64,000 nt of DNA from Dendrocalamus latiflorus (taxonomy: Eukaryota > Streptophyta > Magnoliopsida > Poales > Poaceae), in assembly GCA_017311315.1 (NCBI GenBank), contig CM029642.1:20378359-20442358 (forward strand), in the 5' to 3' direction. A program made the position numbers and the translations under genes. Below, one piece after another: positions 12,897-24,710 of the stretch. Positions within the stretch are counted from its first letter, which is position 1, and each line of letters begins with the position of its first letter. The notes below the pieces were generated by a model. It did no database searches. It saw nothing but the letters and a program-made list of their open reading frames with translations, and had not been told where the DNA came from.

Positions 12897-14428
12897 TCAC
12901 ATGATGCGGCAAGCAGTGGTTGGGTCCTCCTCGCTGAAGAGCTGGCAGCCCCTGTACGCGCCGCCGTAGCACACCGCCGGCGGCGGCGGCCCGACGCCGA
13001 CGGCGTAGCCGTACACCCTGCCGCAGTGGCAGCATCTGCACCCCTCGTAGTACCCCGGGTAGCACGGTGTGCAGCACGAGGAGCCGCATGGCCCCGCTGG
13101 TCCCACCACCGGCGGAGGACCCGGCCACGACGGGATCTCCGCTATCGGCGTCACGTCGGCCGGCAGAACGGGCTTCGCGGCGGCCGCCGGCGGCGGCCTC
13201 TCCTCCACCAGTGCCACTACTGGCAGGTCAATAGGCTTCTCCTTCGGCGGCTCGAGCTCGGCTGGCCTCTCCTTTGGCTTCTCCTCCTCAATGATCGCCG
13301 GCACTACCGCTGATATCTCTCTGTCAGGGGAAGCCGGCTGATCCGCCGGCGGTGGTGGCTCAGCCGCGGCCGGCTTTTCCTTCGGCTTCTCTTTCGGTTT
13401 CTGCTTGCCGTTGCTGATCGGCAGCGGTGGCTCTGCCATTTCCCCTGGCTTGCCGCCGTCCATGATCTGGATGTCCTTGATCACCTTGCCTCCCTTGCAT
13501 CTGATCTTGCAGGAGAGCTTGTGCGGATCGAACGGCCCGACGATCGCGATCGTGCTGCTCTTGTCGTCGTACGATATGGTCCTGATCCTCTCCTGACCTG
13601 CACAAGTCGAAATTATGAATGAGCACGTGATTGTGTGTTTGTTAAGCTAATGTTTTGTTAATTTTTTTTTACAGAAATTAATGTTGAGTGTTTCTTGGTC
13701 ATGGATATGAATGAACAATAGTAGTAGTACATTGAGAGGTTTCACCTTGGAGCTTGCATAGAGTCTTGCGGATTTTTTTGTAGCACTGGTGGCAATCAAG
13801 GTCAACCTTTAAGATTAGCGTGGAGATCTGTGTTGACAGCAGCATTAGTGAATCTGATATTGTTATTTTGACAGCACTGAAGTAAGGACTAAGGAGGCAT
13901 CAAAATCAGCGGAGCTATCACAACAGAAAAAAATTCGCCTTTCTTAAAACATTGTACAACATTGTCAAGTACCCATGGAGGTATATATCACAAGAAAAGA
14001 AATTGTTATTTTAGACCTTTCTTAAAACATTGTGCAACATTGTCAAGTACTCAAGTTCATCAAATGCGGTGTTTTGGCAGTTATCTTAAAAATTAAGGCA
14101 TGAAAGAAAATCAAGGACACAAAAGTTAGCCATTTTCACTTTAGAACACAAACAACTTATTTGAGGAAATTATAGTACAAACAATTTAAGAGAGTGATTC
14201 CCACACCAATTCAATCTTCAGTTTGTCGTATAGCAGTGCAGTTGATACGTAGTATTTTCTGAAGACGAATGCATCCAGAATGATCTTCAGAAAGAGATCG
14301 ACACCAAAGATCCATGCAACACAAGCACATAATTTCCACTTCCAAAAAAAAAGAAAAGAAACACAGACACACAATTGTGGAACGAGCAAATCAGAGAGAG
14401 AGAGAGGGGGGATCACCTTTTCTGCCAT
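12897..14428 (-). CDS. HIPP gene B: Pi21-like HMA protein with proline/lysine/glutamate-rich linker and CaaX box
   Basis: Exons 14428-14417, 13827-13746 and 13597-12897 with GT/AG borders give 264 residues. MAEK forms exon 1. The HMA domain spans about residues 5-76, with VDLDCHQCYKK giving Cys16 and Cys19. Residues 77-190 are a low-complexity linker with KPKEKPKEKP repeats, acidic patches and PPPAAAAKP. The Cys-rich tail has PCYPGYYEGCRCCHC, then GGAYRGCQLFSEED, and ends CRIM, a CaaX box. The tail module PCYxGxYxGCxC...YRGCQ..SEED is shared with A and C. The gene is intact and likely functional. Family knowledge: HIPPs bind metals and are prenylated; Pi21 is the closest named layout. The role here is inferred. 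The upstream CACTA remnant begins only about 285 bp from the start codon. Confidence 0.87.
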
Positions 14429-14565
14429 GCTTTCGGTGTGAGCTGTTTCTTACATGGGGGGAGAGAGAGAGCAGTGTGAACTGTGAAAAGCACTGGAGAG
14501 GAGAGAGAGAGAGAGGCCTGCAACGTGAAGAGAAGAGGCGATAGGAGCAAGGAGACAGTGATGCA

Positions 14566-14573
14566 TATAAATA
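14566..14573 (-). promoter_or_regulatory. Probable TATA box of gene B
   Basis: TATTTATA on the minus strand, 138 bp upstream of the start codon. It is identical and similarly placed in D (58469-58476). Confidence 0.55.
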
Positions 14574-14712
14574 AGGTGGTGTTCTAACCGCCGTTAATTT
14601 TTTCCGAGAAAAAAATAAAAAAAATAAAAAAATTGTTATATACACAGACAATGTAAATAAATAAAGAGGAAAAATAAAAGGCAAAAAAAAAAATAGAAAC
14701 CAATATATTTTA

Positions 14713-15115
14713 ACACTACTATAAAAAGAGTTATCATAGACGGTTCGAACTGTCATCACAGATGGTTTTCTGAACTGTATGAATTTATTGGTCAGTGATA
14801 ATCGGAGGTTATCACAGACGGTTTGTGAGCCATCTGTGATAAATACAACACAGACGATTTGTAACTAGAACCATTTGTAAAGAACACTATCACGGGCGGT
14901 TTGAACCAAAAATCGCATGTGATACTCACACATCACAGATGAACCAAAAATCTCCTGTGATACTCACACATCACAGACAGTTCTAGCTACCAACTGTCTG
15001 TGATACTTTCGCATCACAAACGATTAGTAGATAGAATCGTCCGTGATGTGTGAGTATCACAAATAATTTTTGGTTTGAGCCGTCTGTGATAGTCCTTCAT
15101 AGACAGTTTATACCA
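14713..15115. mobile_element. CACTA terminus and subterminal repeats upstream of gene B
   Basis: Begins CACTACTATAAAAAGAG and continues with many direct and inverted copies of a TATCACAGACGGTT-type 12-14-mer, the layout of En/Spm (CACTA) ends in grasses. Only one end is present, with no transposase. The same block sits upstream of D at 58612-59045, so it predates the duplication. A related array closes the CACTA element at 33930-34216. Confidence 0.75.
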
Positions 15116-15700
15116 CAAAATCATTTCCGTTTAATTATGAGCCTAATTAAATAATTTTTAGAGGTAGTAAAATGGTGTAAAAAATTACGTAAAAATTATA
15201 CAATATAGTACACTATATCAGGAAGCTCCACAAAAATTTTGTAATTTTTTTTATCATTTGCTACCTCTAAATTTTTTTAGAGCGGCGCATAACTGCTTAA
15301 TCGCTTGATTAATTTTGTGTCGTTCCAAGAATTTTTAGAGGTAGCAAATGGTATCAAAAAATTACAAACAATTACACAACATACCACGATGCCTCAAAAT
15401 GCTCCACCAAAAATATCATAATTTTTTGAGATCATTTGATATATTTAAAAATTTGAACAAAAATTAGGTAGTTAACGGCTAATTAGCCTGCCGCCTGCTC
15501 CTTGGGCGATAGGCCGCCTGCCGCCCTAGGAGATAAGCCGCCCAGCCCTTGGGTGACAGGTGCCTGCCGCCGGGCGATACCGCCACGCGTGTGCTGTCGT
15601 CCGGCTGCCGACGACAAAAATGATATTTTTGTCAATACGTTTCGTATATTGTTATTTTTGTAAATTTGTTGCGAAACAGTGCAAAAACTGGCTTTGATTC
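15116..15700. repeat. GC-rich repeat related to the plant-mobile-domain element
   Basis: AT-rich sequence with repeated TTTTTAGAGGTAGCAAATG phrases leads into a GC-rich CCTGCCGCC(C/G)-repeat tract. The same order occurs at 59046-59655 and, in reverse orientation, at 38350-38780. This suggests the terminal part of one element family. No gene is seen. Confidence 0.55.
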
Positions 15701-17907
15701 TCAAAAGGTCGTATAGGGTGCGTCGCGTACATGCATGTGTTGAATCGACACGTAGATGTAGTCGTGTACGCGAGACGGTTCTGTGAGTTTTACTTACCCT
15801 ACCAAGTCTACGAAGAGTGAAGCCAACGATTGCCGATACAACTGGTGACTGGTGAGACAAGAAGGCAACCCGATGGTCCCTTAAAAACGAAGGTTCTTTT
15901 CAGTTTACTTTGAATTTATTTGGATTTGGCCAAGACCTATGCGTGTACTTACTTTAGGTATATATCCTTCAATCTAGCTCGGCTTAGGCCCCACTGAAGA
16001 GTACTGTGTCTTTTAGCTAAAGTAACAATGTAGCGGATGTTAATTTTTTTAAAGATATTTAATAAAAAAATATAAAAACATCGTTATATCTTCATTCATA
16101 ATATAAAGAAAAAGAAAAAATGAGAGAAAAGAGAGAAAAAGAGGGGGGGGTGGGGGAAGAAAAAACCATGTTAAGAAGTCGACGTGTTCCAAATTATTTT
16201 AACTTCTAAAGCCAGAAGTCAGAAACGGTTTAGAATCAACCTACGTAGGAGCGGTTATTTGAGGAAACTTGTGTGACAGTGTAGCAGTATGTGTTTCTAT
16301 TCTTATGTAAGCAACCGTTCTTACTCTGGAGGTGAGAAATTAATTAATTTTACAGTCCTAATTTATTTGGGATTTATTATATCTTCATTATTGTTGTTGA
16401 CTAATTCAGGGGTTTGAGGGTGACCAATTCTATATGTTGAGCTGATCCCTGCTTGCCACCAGCCTCTTATTGCTAACTTGAAAACAAATTGCATCAACAA
16501 AAGAACGAGCCTCAAAATTAATTTTCATAATTTGTATGGGAGTGGGATCTCGAATCGAAATAACAAATTAAGTTAAATAACAAAAACGTGATCTTGTATG
16601 TACTAATTTAATTATGAAGTTAATTTGTTGAACGACCATCGTCAATCTTGCTTCCTTTTTCCACCATCCTCTCGATCGAGCTGATTTTGGAACAAGCTAG
16701 CGAATCTCACATGAGGCCAAATCCGTTCATGGCATACTATGAGGCCAAATCAGCACACCAAACTAAGAAAAAGATGCAGCATGTGTCAAACTGTCAATAT
16801 ATTTCTCTTTTTGAAGACAAGATAAGCAACACGCCATCTGTAATTTAAATTGACAGCGAAGAGAATGCGTTAGGAGGCTGAAAACCATGCCATATATTTC
16901 ATCGACCCTGCGCATAAAATTCAACGCTTCTAGAGAAAGTTCCAACAAACTTTACACCATTTGACTCAATAATAGGTGGATTTTATTGGACTGTGATTTA
17001 TAACTTATGATTTTTAAATTCTGACTGTTTGTAAGAAATAATACGTAGAAAGAAATAGTCATATGTGATTTTATCCAGTATAGCTGAGCTTAGTATAATG
17101 TCTACTACAATCTACTTATAGAACATGTCTTTAAAAATATATTGTTTAAAAGTTAATTAATATAGAAATTCAAATTATAAGTTTAAAAGAACCCGCCCAA
17201 TATAGCTAGGGATAGGATGAATGAAGCCAGCTGCATGGACCTGTATGTAGCAATGCAGGTCGCGCTTGATCGATGGATCAATCCATCGGTAGAACGGTGC
17301 GCGTGATTCGCGGTCTTTTGAGTGAACAAGAAATTAATCCTAGACAAAGAATGGAGGTGAAGTTAATTTCTCACCCATCCTTTCGTTACATTACAAGAGT
17401 TGCTTTGAATTTGATCGGTTGGCTAACACAGATTATATTCTTGTGATTCACACGAGGAGGTTTTGTTTGGAACGGATGAATTCCGCAGCAATTTGAAACA
17501 AAAACAGTAATTCTAAGGGAGTTCGCATAGAATTCCCGTGTTACAAACGAAGCCTAATACAGTGTGATACATAATTTGCAGGTAGTACTCCATGGGACTT
17601 GCAACTATGTATAGACTGCGCAAACAAGTTATCAAACAAAGTACACCAAGGCATCTTCAGTTATAGTAAAATTTCAGGCGTTACAGTGCGCCTCAATTAA
17701 GTAGTTTTGTGCACATCATCCTTGTGGTTCCTTTTGGGAAAAGTTTGGTGTTGTCCTGGTGGTAGTTAGTTTGGTGCCGTTAAGTTGGAAAGTGAGCTCA
17801 TGGAATCTGATTCTCGGTTCTGTTTCACGGACCATATATGCGTTTCACATGCATGGTCTTGTCCATTTGAGCAAGCGCAAAATGCATGTGTAGACACAGG
17901 GAGGATG
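15701..17907. repeat. Duplicated tail of unit 1, non-coding
   Basis: Collinear with 59656-60764 and 62862-63611 of unit 2. Part of it (about 16280-17300 and 17750-17870) recurs again at 19860-22550. No frame is preserved between the three copies, so I call no gene. Confidence 0.65.
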
Positions 17908-18527
17908 TAACATCCCTTTGGAGGCAATGTAAAGTTTTGCTTGGAGTTCAAAATTAATTTCCATTTGAAATTCAAATATCCAAATTCAATTTGCCAAATT
18001 CGAATTTCTATTCAAAAGTCTAACTCAAACATCAAACCGATTTCAAAATTTCAAACCCCATTTCCTGTGTGGGCCAAGCCCAACTCATTTCCTCTCTTTG
18101 CTTGGCCAACTAGGCCTTTGGCCCAACCCAGGCCGGCCCGTGCCAGCCCCTGTCACGCCGTTCATGCCAAGACATGCCTGGGTGTGTTCTGCTCGTGCGT
18201 ATGCTGCACCCGGCGCCTGCACCACTTCGACCACCATGCCCCCTACGTCACCTCCCCGTTAGCTGTGCGCCGTCGCATCCCAGCATCTTCGCCGCTTCCG
18301 CTTCGCCTGGTTTCTCACGGCGCACAGCTGAAGAGCTGAAGTTCAAGCCATAATAAGACTTTCAAGACCACCCTACTTACGAGTCAGGTGACTCAATATT
18401 TTGATCATATTTAATTTATATTTTATACAAATTTATATTTATTTAAATTATCAAATTACATGCTATTAATTATAATATAAATGTATGTTAAACTTAATGT
18501 TAGATATGTGCCTACTTGATATTGTAA
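17908..18527. mobile_element. LTR-like fragment
   Basis: Starts TGTAACATCCC, a common opening of grass Gypsy-type LTRs, followed by TTCAAAT-rich and GC-rich parts and an AT-rich end that continues beyond the inserted Mutator-like element (to about 19740). The layout resembles 28.9-30.1 kb. It is low-complexity and not complete. Confidence 0.4.
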
Positions 18528-18536
18528 TATTATTAT

Positions 18537-19674
18537 GGGAAAATTTGTTCAGTAGCACTGAAAGATGACCACTTTCGGAAAATACCACTAAAAATCGGGG
18601 TTCCGAAAATTACCACCGAAAGATGCATTTTTCTTCGGGATTTAGCACTTTGGACAAAAATACCCCTCTCCCTCCCCTCCCTCACCTTCCTCTCCCTCCT
18701 GCGCCGCCCGTCCGCCTGCCTCCCTCTTCCCCCACCGCTTCGCCGCCGGCCTCCCCGCCTCTCCCTCCTCACGCCGCTCGCCTCCTCCCTCTCCGCGCGC
18801 CCCATCCCCGCCGCCGTTGCCTACCTCCGCCCCCACCTCCCTGCGCCTCCTCCTCCTCCTTTCCCCGCTCCCCCGCGTCCGGCCGAACTCCGCCGCCGCC
18901 AGCGCCACCTCTTCCTCAGGCGATCTCCCCTCGATTCCTTGCGCGGAGAGCATCACCTCGACGGCCCGAAGCTCTCCCAACCTCCACCCGGAGCTGCCTT
19001 CCGCCCCAGGCCGCCGGCGCCACGGACCTCCTCGCGCCGCCCTTGGCCCCCGCCGTCGGCCCACCTCGGCACACCTCCGGCCCGGCCAGCTGCACGGTGA
19101 GAATCCTAGTATCTTCCTCCAGCTCGTGCTTCCCTACTTTCCTTCCTCCCTCCACGCCGGCACCGCCGCACCATACCACCTACGCCCCCGGCCGCTGAGC
19201 CTCGCCGCCGGCCCACCTCGTCGCCGCCCCGACCACCGTGCCACCTCCCAGGGCTCCCTTCCCTCCCCCACAACCCGTTTTGCTAATCGCCTGAGGAAGA
19301 GGTGGCGCTGGCGGCGGCGGGGTTCGGCCGGACGCGGGGGAGCGGGGAAAGGAGGAGGAGGAGGCGCAGGGAGGTGGGGGCGGAGGTAGGCAACGGCGGC
19401 GGGGATGGGGTGCGCGGAGAGGGAGGAGGCGAGCGGCGTGAGGAGGGAGAGGCGGGGAGGCCGGCGGCGAAGCGGTGGGGGAAGAGGGAGGCAGGCGGAC
19501 GGGCGGCGCAGGAGGGAGAGGAAGGTGAGGGAGGGGAGGGAGAGGGGTATTTTTGTCCAAAGTGCTAAATCCCGAAGAAAAATGTATCTTTCGGTGGTAA
19601 TTTTCGGAACCCCAATTTTTTAGTGCTATTTTCCGAAAGTGGTCATCTTTCAGTGCTACTGAACAAATATTCCC
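18537..19674. mobile_element. Mutator-like element with about 385-bp TIRs and 9-bp target duplication
   Basis: Perfect 9-bp duplications TATTATTAT lie at 18528-18536 and 19675-19683. The termini are GGGAAAATTTGTTCAGTAGC and, inverted, GGGAATATTTGTTCAG. The inverted arms run from 18537 to about 18923 and from about 19284 to 19674 and are nearly identical, so the element forms a large hairpin. A unique GC-rich core of about 360 bp (18924-19283) lies between; it could be captured genomic sequence but is not recognised. A TIR of hundreds of bases with a 9-bp duplication is diagnostic of MULEs. The proline- and arginine-rich frames in the arms on both strands are by-products of the GC-rich palindrome. 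Confidence 0.9.
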
Positions 19675-19683
19675 TATTATTAT

Positions 19684-20234
19684 ACCATTCTTTAAATACT
19701 TGAATCATATGATCCTTGTTACCTTAGATACTTAATGTCAAGTGGCCGCCGCCAACGGCTAGTCTGAGAAGGAGAGTTAAGGATGGAGAACAGAGAGTCG
19801 AGCGGACGACGACGGGAGGAGAGAACTTTTAGTTCTATGGTTAATGTGTTTCTATCGAAGGAGAGAACTTTTAGTTTTATGGTTAGTGTGTTTCTATTCT
19901 TATGTAAGCATTTAAGCAACCGTGTTATTCTGGAGGTGCGTAATTAATTAATTTTACAGTCCTAATTTATTTGGGATTTATTATATCTTCATTATTGTTG
20001 TTGACTAATTCAGGGGTGTGAGGGTGACCAATTCTATATGTTGAGCTGAGGCTGAGCCCAGCTTGCCACCAGCCTCTTATTACTAACTTCTAAACAAATT
20101 ACACCAACGAAAGAACGAGCCTCGTAATTAATTCCCATAATTCCATAATTTGTACGGGAGTGGGATTTCAAATCGAAATAACAAATTATATTAAATAACA
20201 AAAACGCGTTCTGGTATGTACTAATTTAATAGGA
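19684..20234. repeat. LTR remnant end and second copy of the unit tail
   Basis: From about 19860 on, the sequence matches 16280-16640 and 60240-60600 (TGTGTTTCTATTCTTATGTA, then TTTTACAGTCCTAATTTATT). No gene is seen. Confidence 0.6.
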
Positions 20235-21500
20235 AGAAGCCCATATGGTACTCCGAACTTTGCTCAAAAGTCTGTCCAACTTCCTCAATTTTGAAACCGG
20301 TTATGTAGCACCCTGAACTTTCCAACCCCGTCCGTTTAACCCCTAAGCTAGTTTTGTAGGACGATTTTAATGGAGTGGCACTATGACTTAGATGTTTTGC
20401 CACATGGATGGAGAAGTTGGCCGAGTTCAGGGGCGGAGAGAGGGGGGCGGGCAGGGGCCTGGCCCCCCCAATGGTCCACCAGACCCCCAAATTTACTCGC
20501 GGCGTTCTCTTCTCCCCCTACAATTTGCTGGTTCTTCCAACGGCTCAAATTTTCTTTTAATTAATTATAGTGAATTAAGGTAGTGCTCATTATAGCTTAA
20601 AACTTAAACTTTTAGTTTTTTTCACTATTTAAAACATTTTTGATACTGTAGCTACTGTTAGATTTTTTTTAGTATAATTAAATTTAAATCTACGTAATGT
20701 TTGTCGCCGTATACGTCCTTCTCTCGTAGAAAAGAAAAAAATGGTCTCTTTGTGTCGCACAAAAAACTTCCAGTGATTTGTGTCACATCAGTACATGGTA
20801 TCTTGGCGGTTCCCTCGTGCTTAAGAGTGCTATACATGGGTGACTGCTCCAACATTTTTTGGAGAAAAGTATCAGTCTTTGCCTAAGCTGATGGCGCCTT
20901 CATGGATCAAATTGCACACGGCTTTTTTTTCGTTCTGAGTTTAATTGTCCAATCACCCATTTGAGAGCCATTTTCACTGTCTTTTCTTAGAGAAATAGCT
21001 GAATGCCCGTGCGTTGCTACGGATTTTAAAATTTTATCATACTACATTTGATTTTATAATTATATATGTGTATGTTTAATTTTGCCGACACACGACGCCT
21101 AGGGCCCATGACGCCGGCGCCTTGGCGGGTCGGCCCCCCTTGTCTGGATCCTGGCCCCGCCCCTAGCCGAGTTAGTCCAAAAACCCGGCAAGACAGGGAT
21201 GCCCCCACCATCCATTGTAGTGGTGCCAAAATATGGGTGGGAGCAGATTGGATGGGAGCAAAGTTCAACACGCTTGCACATCAAGAAGGCACGTCCCCAT
21301 GTTGTTGTTGTGGTGCTTGTGTAACTTGGCCAGCTTGTCCACACATGTGGCAAAATATCCAAGTCATCATGCCACGCTGTCAAAACCACCTACATAACCA
21401 GCTGAGGATGGGATTGGAAAGTTCAAGATGCTAGATAACCGATTTCAAAGTTGGATATGTCTAACAAACTTTCAAGTAAAGTTTGAGATGTTATATGAAC
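20235..21500. mobile_element. Inverted-repeat DNA element interrupted by a hAT-like insertion
   Basis: Imperfect inverted arms of about 190 bp lie at 20235-20427 and about 21310-21500 (ACCGGTTATGTAGCA against its complement near 21430, and TTTTGCCACATG.ATGG against CCACACATGTGGCAAAA). The element was split by the hAT-like insertion at 20428-21165. No coding capacity is recognised. Confidence 0.6.
20428..21165. mobile_element. hAT-like non-autonomous element, 738 bp
   Basis: Exact 8-bp target duplications GCCGAGTT at 20420-20427 and 21166-21173. The ends, CAGGGGCGGAG and CCGCCCCTA, resemble those of the cullin-carrying element at 10271-11240. No transposase is seen. Confidence 0.82.
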
Positions 21501-22568
21501 TTTTTCTTTTTGTAATATTGCTTCTTTTCCCACCATCCTCTTGAGCTGATCGATTTTGGAACAAGCTAATCTCACGTGAATTATGGAGGATCCACAGTGA
21601 TTTTCCAGTGAAGTTTCTGCGCTTGAAACATGACAAACTAGGAGGCCAAACCACACCCATTTTATACACTAGGAGAAATTAAGAAAGATGCAGTGTGTGT
21701 CAATGTCGCTTTCGAGTACATGATAAGAAACAAGACATCCGTAAACTGACAGTGAAGTTTATTTAGTTTTTGAACAGTGCTTCAATGTTTTTCTCTCTAA
21801 TAAGAGTAGTATTAATCTCAAAGTAAATAAAGAGGTAAGTAACATCTATCAACTATTTGTCATACTTTAAAATTGTGCAAATCACTATTAAAACAAGCAT
21901 AAGTGCACCTTCCTTATTTTTTTTTGTTTTTGGAAAAGCAAATTGACAGTGAAGTGAATAAGGCCTTACTCATTTCGGCTTCAATTTCTAGCTTCTGGCT
22001 TTTAGTTTACTATTTCTTAATTTTATCTTTTTTTGACTTTTCACTTTTTTGATTTTTTTTGTCTTTTCTTTTTTTCCTGTGTTCTTTTGCATTATCCGTA
22101 ATGGGATAGCCTGTTTTTTTTTCTATTTTTAAAATTTTTAAATTTAATTACGTTAAATAAGCTACCAACTACTATAGTATAAAATAAATCTCAAACAATA
22201 AAAATAAACTATAAGTCATTAAAAAAAAGCCAAATGAGCAGATATTTCATCGACCTTGCACGCATAATTCAAGCCTTCTAGGGAAAGGTCCAACTAACTT
22301 TAGTACTTTACACCGATCGACACAATAGCCAGGGATAGGGTGCCGCCCGTTGCATCGATCTGAACGTAGGTGGCGCTTGGTGGATCATCGGTAGAAAGGT
22401 ACAAGATTTGCAGCCTTTTGATTTGAGCACGTAACGCTTGATCCTTGTGGGTGCTAGCATGGTTGGTGCCGTCAATCAGGAAAGTGAGCTACCTAGCTCA
22501 CGGAATCGTATTCTCTCTCTGTTGCACACTTGCACGGACCATGCATGCTGTGTAAGAAAGGAGCTTTA
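21501..22568. repeat. Second copy of unit tail with an embedded MITE
   Basis: Sections match 16650-17300 and 63880-64000 (for example TGTCGCTTTCGAGTACATGA). A copy of the roughly 280-bp MITE family lies at about 21965-22235 (ATGGGATAGCCTGTTTTTTT, AATTACG.TAAATAAGC). No gene is seen. Confidence 0.6.
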
Positions 22569-22811
22569 GGGCCTGTTTGGCAAGCAACAAGTCGGTCGGT
22601 TTTTGACTTTTGCTATAGTACCTAACTTTTAAATGGAGTATTTTTTCAAAACGGGGTCTACAAATTAAACGTTGTACACGTTAAAAGCCCAACATCTGTA
22701 CCAGCCAAAATTGTAAGTGAGTATCGATCTCTCCGTAATCTGTACCGTAAACAGCCAAAATTCAAAAATTTCAGTCAAAAGCCATAAGCCGCAGCTAAAA
22801 CAAACAGGCCA
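22569..22811. mobile_element. Tourist-like MITE, 243 bp
   Basis: Terminal inverted repeats GGGCCTGTTTG and CAAACAGGCC are flanked by TTA at 22566-22568 and 22812-22814, the 3-bp duplication of PIF/Harbinger-derived MITEs. Confidence 0.78.
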
Positions 22812-22949
22812 TTAATTTGGGGCTCGATCCTATGCGCTGGCCAGCATAGTAGCAATGCTGCTGTACGTATCTCTACCCCTCTATAATATACCAATTTTTT
22901 TTTACTAAATCCACCCTTTCAACCACCCCCACAGTCATGCCTAATCTAA

Positions 22950-23161
22950 GGGGGTGTTTGGGACTGCTCCACAAACTCTGCTCCACGAATTCTACCGTGG
23001 AGCAGCTCCACAAAAAATCTAGAGTTTGTGGAGTACCCCTTTAGGTGCTCTCACAACTCCACCTTTTTTCCTCGAACAGAGTGCGTGGAGCTGAACCTGT
23101 TTGGCTAAAAAACATAGAGCGGAGCTGAAAAACGTGGAGTGGAGCAGTCCCAAACACCCCC
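22950..23161. mobile_element. Tourist-like MITE inside the Helitron
   Basis: Inverted ends GGGGGTGTTTGGGACTGCTC and its complement (23142-23161), with TAA duplicated at 22947-22949 and 23162-23164. The interior is also largely palindromic (TGTGGAG/CTCCACA). Confidence 0.85.
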
Positions 23162-23331
23162 TAAGTCCACCCAGATTTGTGTACCAAAGTAATCCAACTT
23201 CATACAAATGAATGGCCTGGATCTCTTCTCAAGCCTTCTTCTCTTACTCATTGAAGATCCTAAGATCAAAATCAAAAGGCTGCAAATCATGCACATCATT
23301 GAACCCAGAACCTTCTTAAAAAAGTAGTCTG

Positions 23332-24030
23332 ATGTGTGGGCCCACCACCCCCTCCAACCGCCCGTGCGCCTGCCTCCCCACACGAGCCCGTGCGCCTCCT
23401 CCCCCTGATTTCTCCCTCGCCTCCTCCCCCGCCCTCCGTGCCGCCGCCTCCTCCCCCGCCCTGCGCTCCGCCGCCGCCGCCTCCTCCTCCCCGCCCCGCG
23501 CCGCCGTCACCGCCTCCTCCCCCGCTCCTCCGATCCGCCCTCGCCTCCTCCTTCCTACCCCGCGCTGCCGCCTCCTCCTTCCCACCCCGCGCTGCCGCCT
23601 CCTCCTCCTCCCCCCGCTCCTCCGCTCCGCCCTCGCCTCCTCCTCCCCACCCCGCGCTGCCGCCTCCCCCGCTCCCCCTTCCCCTACACAACCGCCCCCA
23701 GAAAAACCTCCTCTCCGCTGCAACGCCGCCTTGCCTCCTCTCTGCCGCCCCTCCCTCGGCGCCGCCGCCCCCTCCCACGGCGCCGCCCCCACCAAACCCC
23801 AGATCTAGAGGCGGCGCGGATCTCTCTTCGCCTCGGGCTGTTTCGTCTTGTGCACGGGACCTGCCCATCGGCGGCGGCGTCCTCTGCGGCGTGCCCCCCG
23901 ACGTCGAGGTCGAGGTCTACCGCGGCAGCCCCGAGCGCAGCCGCCCGGTCTCCCCTGGGGCCGCCGCCGCCGAGCCCTCCGTCTGCTTTGAAGAAGCTCA
24001 CTGTAAAACCAAATATACTCCGCCGCAGAG
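23332..24030 (+). other. GC-rich, proline-coding tract of unknown origin in the Helitron
   Basis: CTCCTCCCC-type repeats give overlapping proline/alanine frames on the plus strand and glycine/arginine frames on the minus strand. About 23800-24030 is less repetitive and could be a captured first exon (it contains VLCGVPPDVEVEVYRGSPER). I do not recognise the family. Composition differs sharply from the AT-rich sequence around it. Confidence 0.4.
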
Positions 24031-24710
24031 AAGTAAAAGCATTTCATGTTGAGGAGATGTCTCATGCTTCTCCTGTACCATCATCCAGGACTATCCTTGG
24101 GCCTCTTCCTCACTGTAAATTGCAGGCGATGCTTTGAAGAAGCTAGAGGAAAAGGGTTTGGTTATTTGTTTTGTTGTTGGTCGGAGGTTTTCTTCTGGCC
24201 GACTAAATTTCTACTTGTGCTTGTATGAAGTGCATGTGGTTTGCTCATTCATTTGATTAGCTTAGATTAATTAATAGGACTCAATTGGGTGTTTGCCTAT
24301 GATCAATTAACCATGCATTACTGATTTTTTTGGGTCATCATCATCTAATCCTATGATATACTACAGCACATTGTTCAATTATTGATGTCCCTTATATTTA
24401 GATTAGAACTAATTGCCGAACCCATCTAGCTATAGAGAGCACATATAGTGAAATAATTGATGACACAGAAGCATGCAATTATCTCAGTAGTCGAACATTA
24501 CTCTCCCTTTTGTGTATGCATGCATATATTTTCACTGTACGTCCAAATCCATGTGTTACTTAATTCGACAAAACAAGGCTTCTGTATCATTCAATTCTTC
24601 TCTAGCTATATGAATTTGCTTCATATCATCATCATAACTCATAAGCATAGCTTTGTGTCAGACCCAAGTGCCGAATTTAACACAAGAGACAAAGTTGTCT
24701 TTCTTGGCAG

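Noticed and set aside
12897..13100. Metallothionein-like reading because of the Cys-rich tail
   Set aside because: The Cys pattern sits behind an HMA domain and ends in a CaaX box; spacing does not follow metallothionein Cys-x-Cys arrays.
18623..19568. Pro-rich and Arg/Gly-rich proteins of 100-190 residues
   Set aside because: They are mirror frames of the GC-rich palindromic arms of the Mutator-like element, so they lack independent support.
23296..24065. Large Pro-rich or Gly-rich protein of about 190-240 residues
   Set aside because: CTCCTCCCC-type low-complexity sequence gives open frames in several phases. Only the last part could be a captured exon, and I could not identify it.
24457..24710. 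N-terminal extension of the WRKY frame
   Set aside because: Sequence before 24711 is intron-like and ends at an AG acceptor; the WRKYGQK part is not there.
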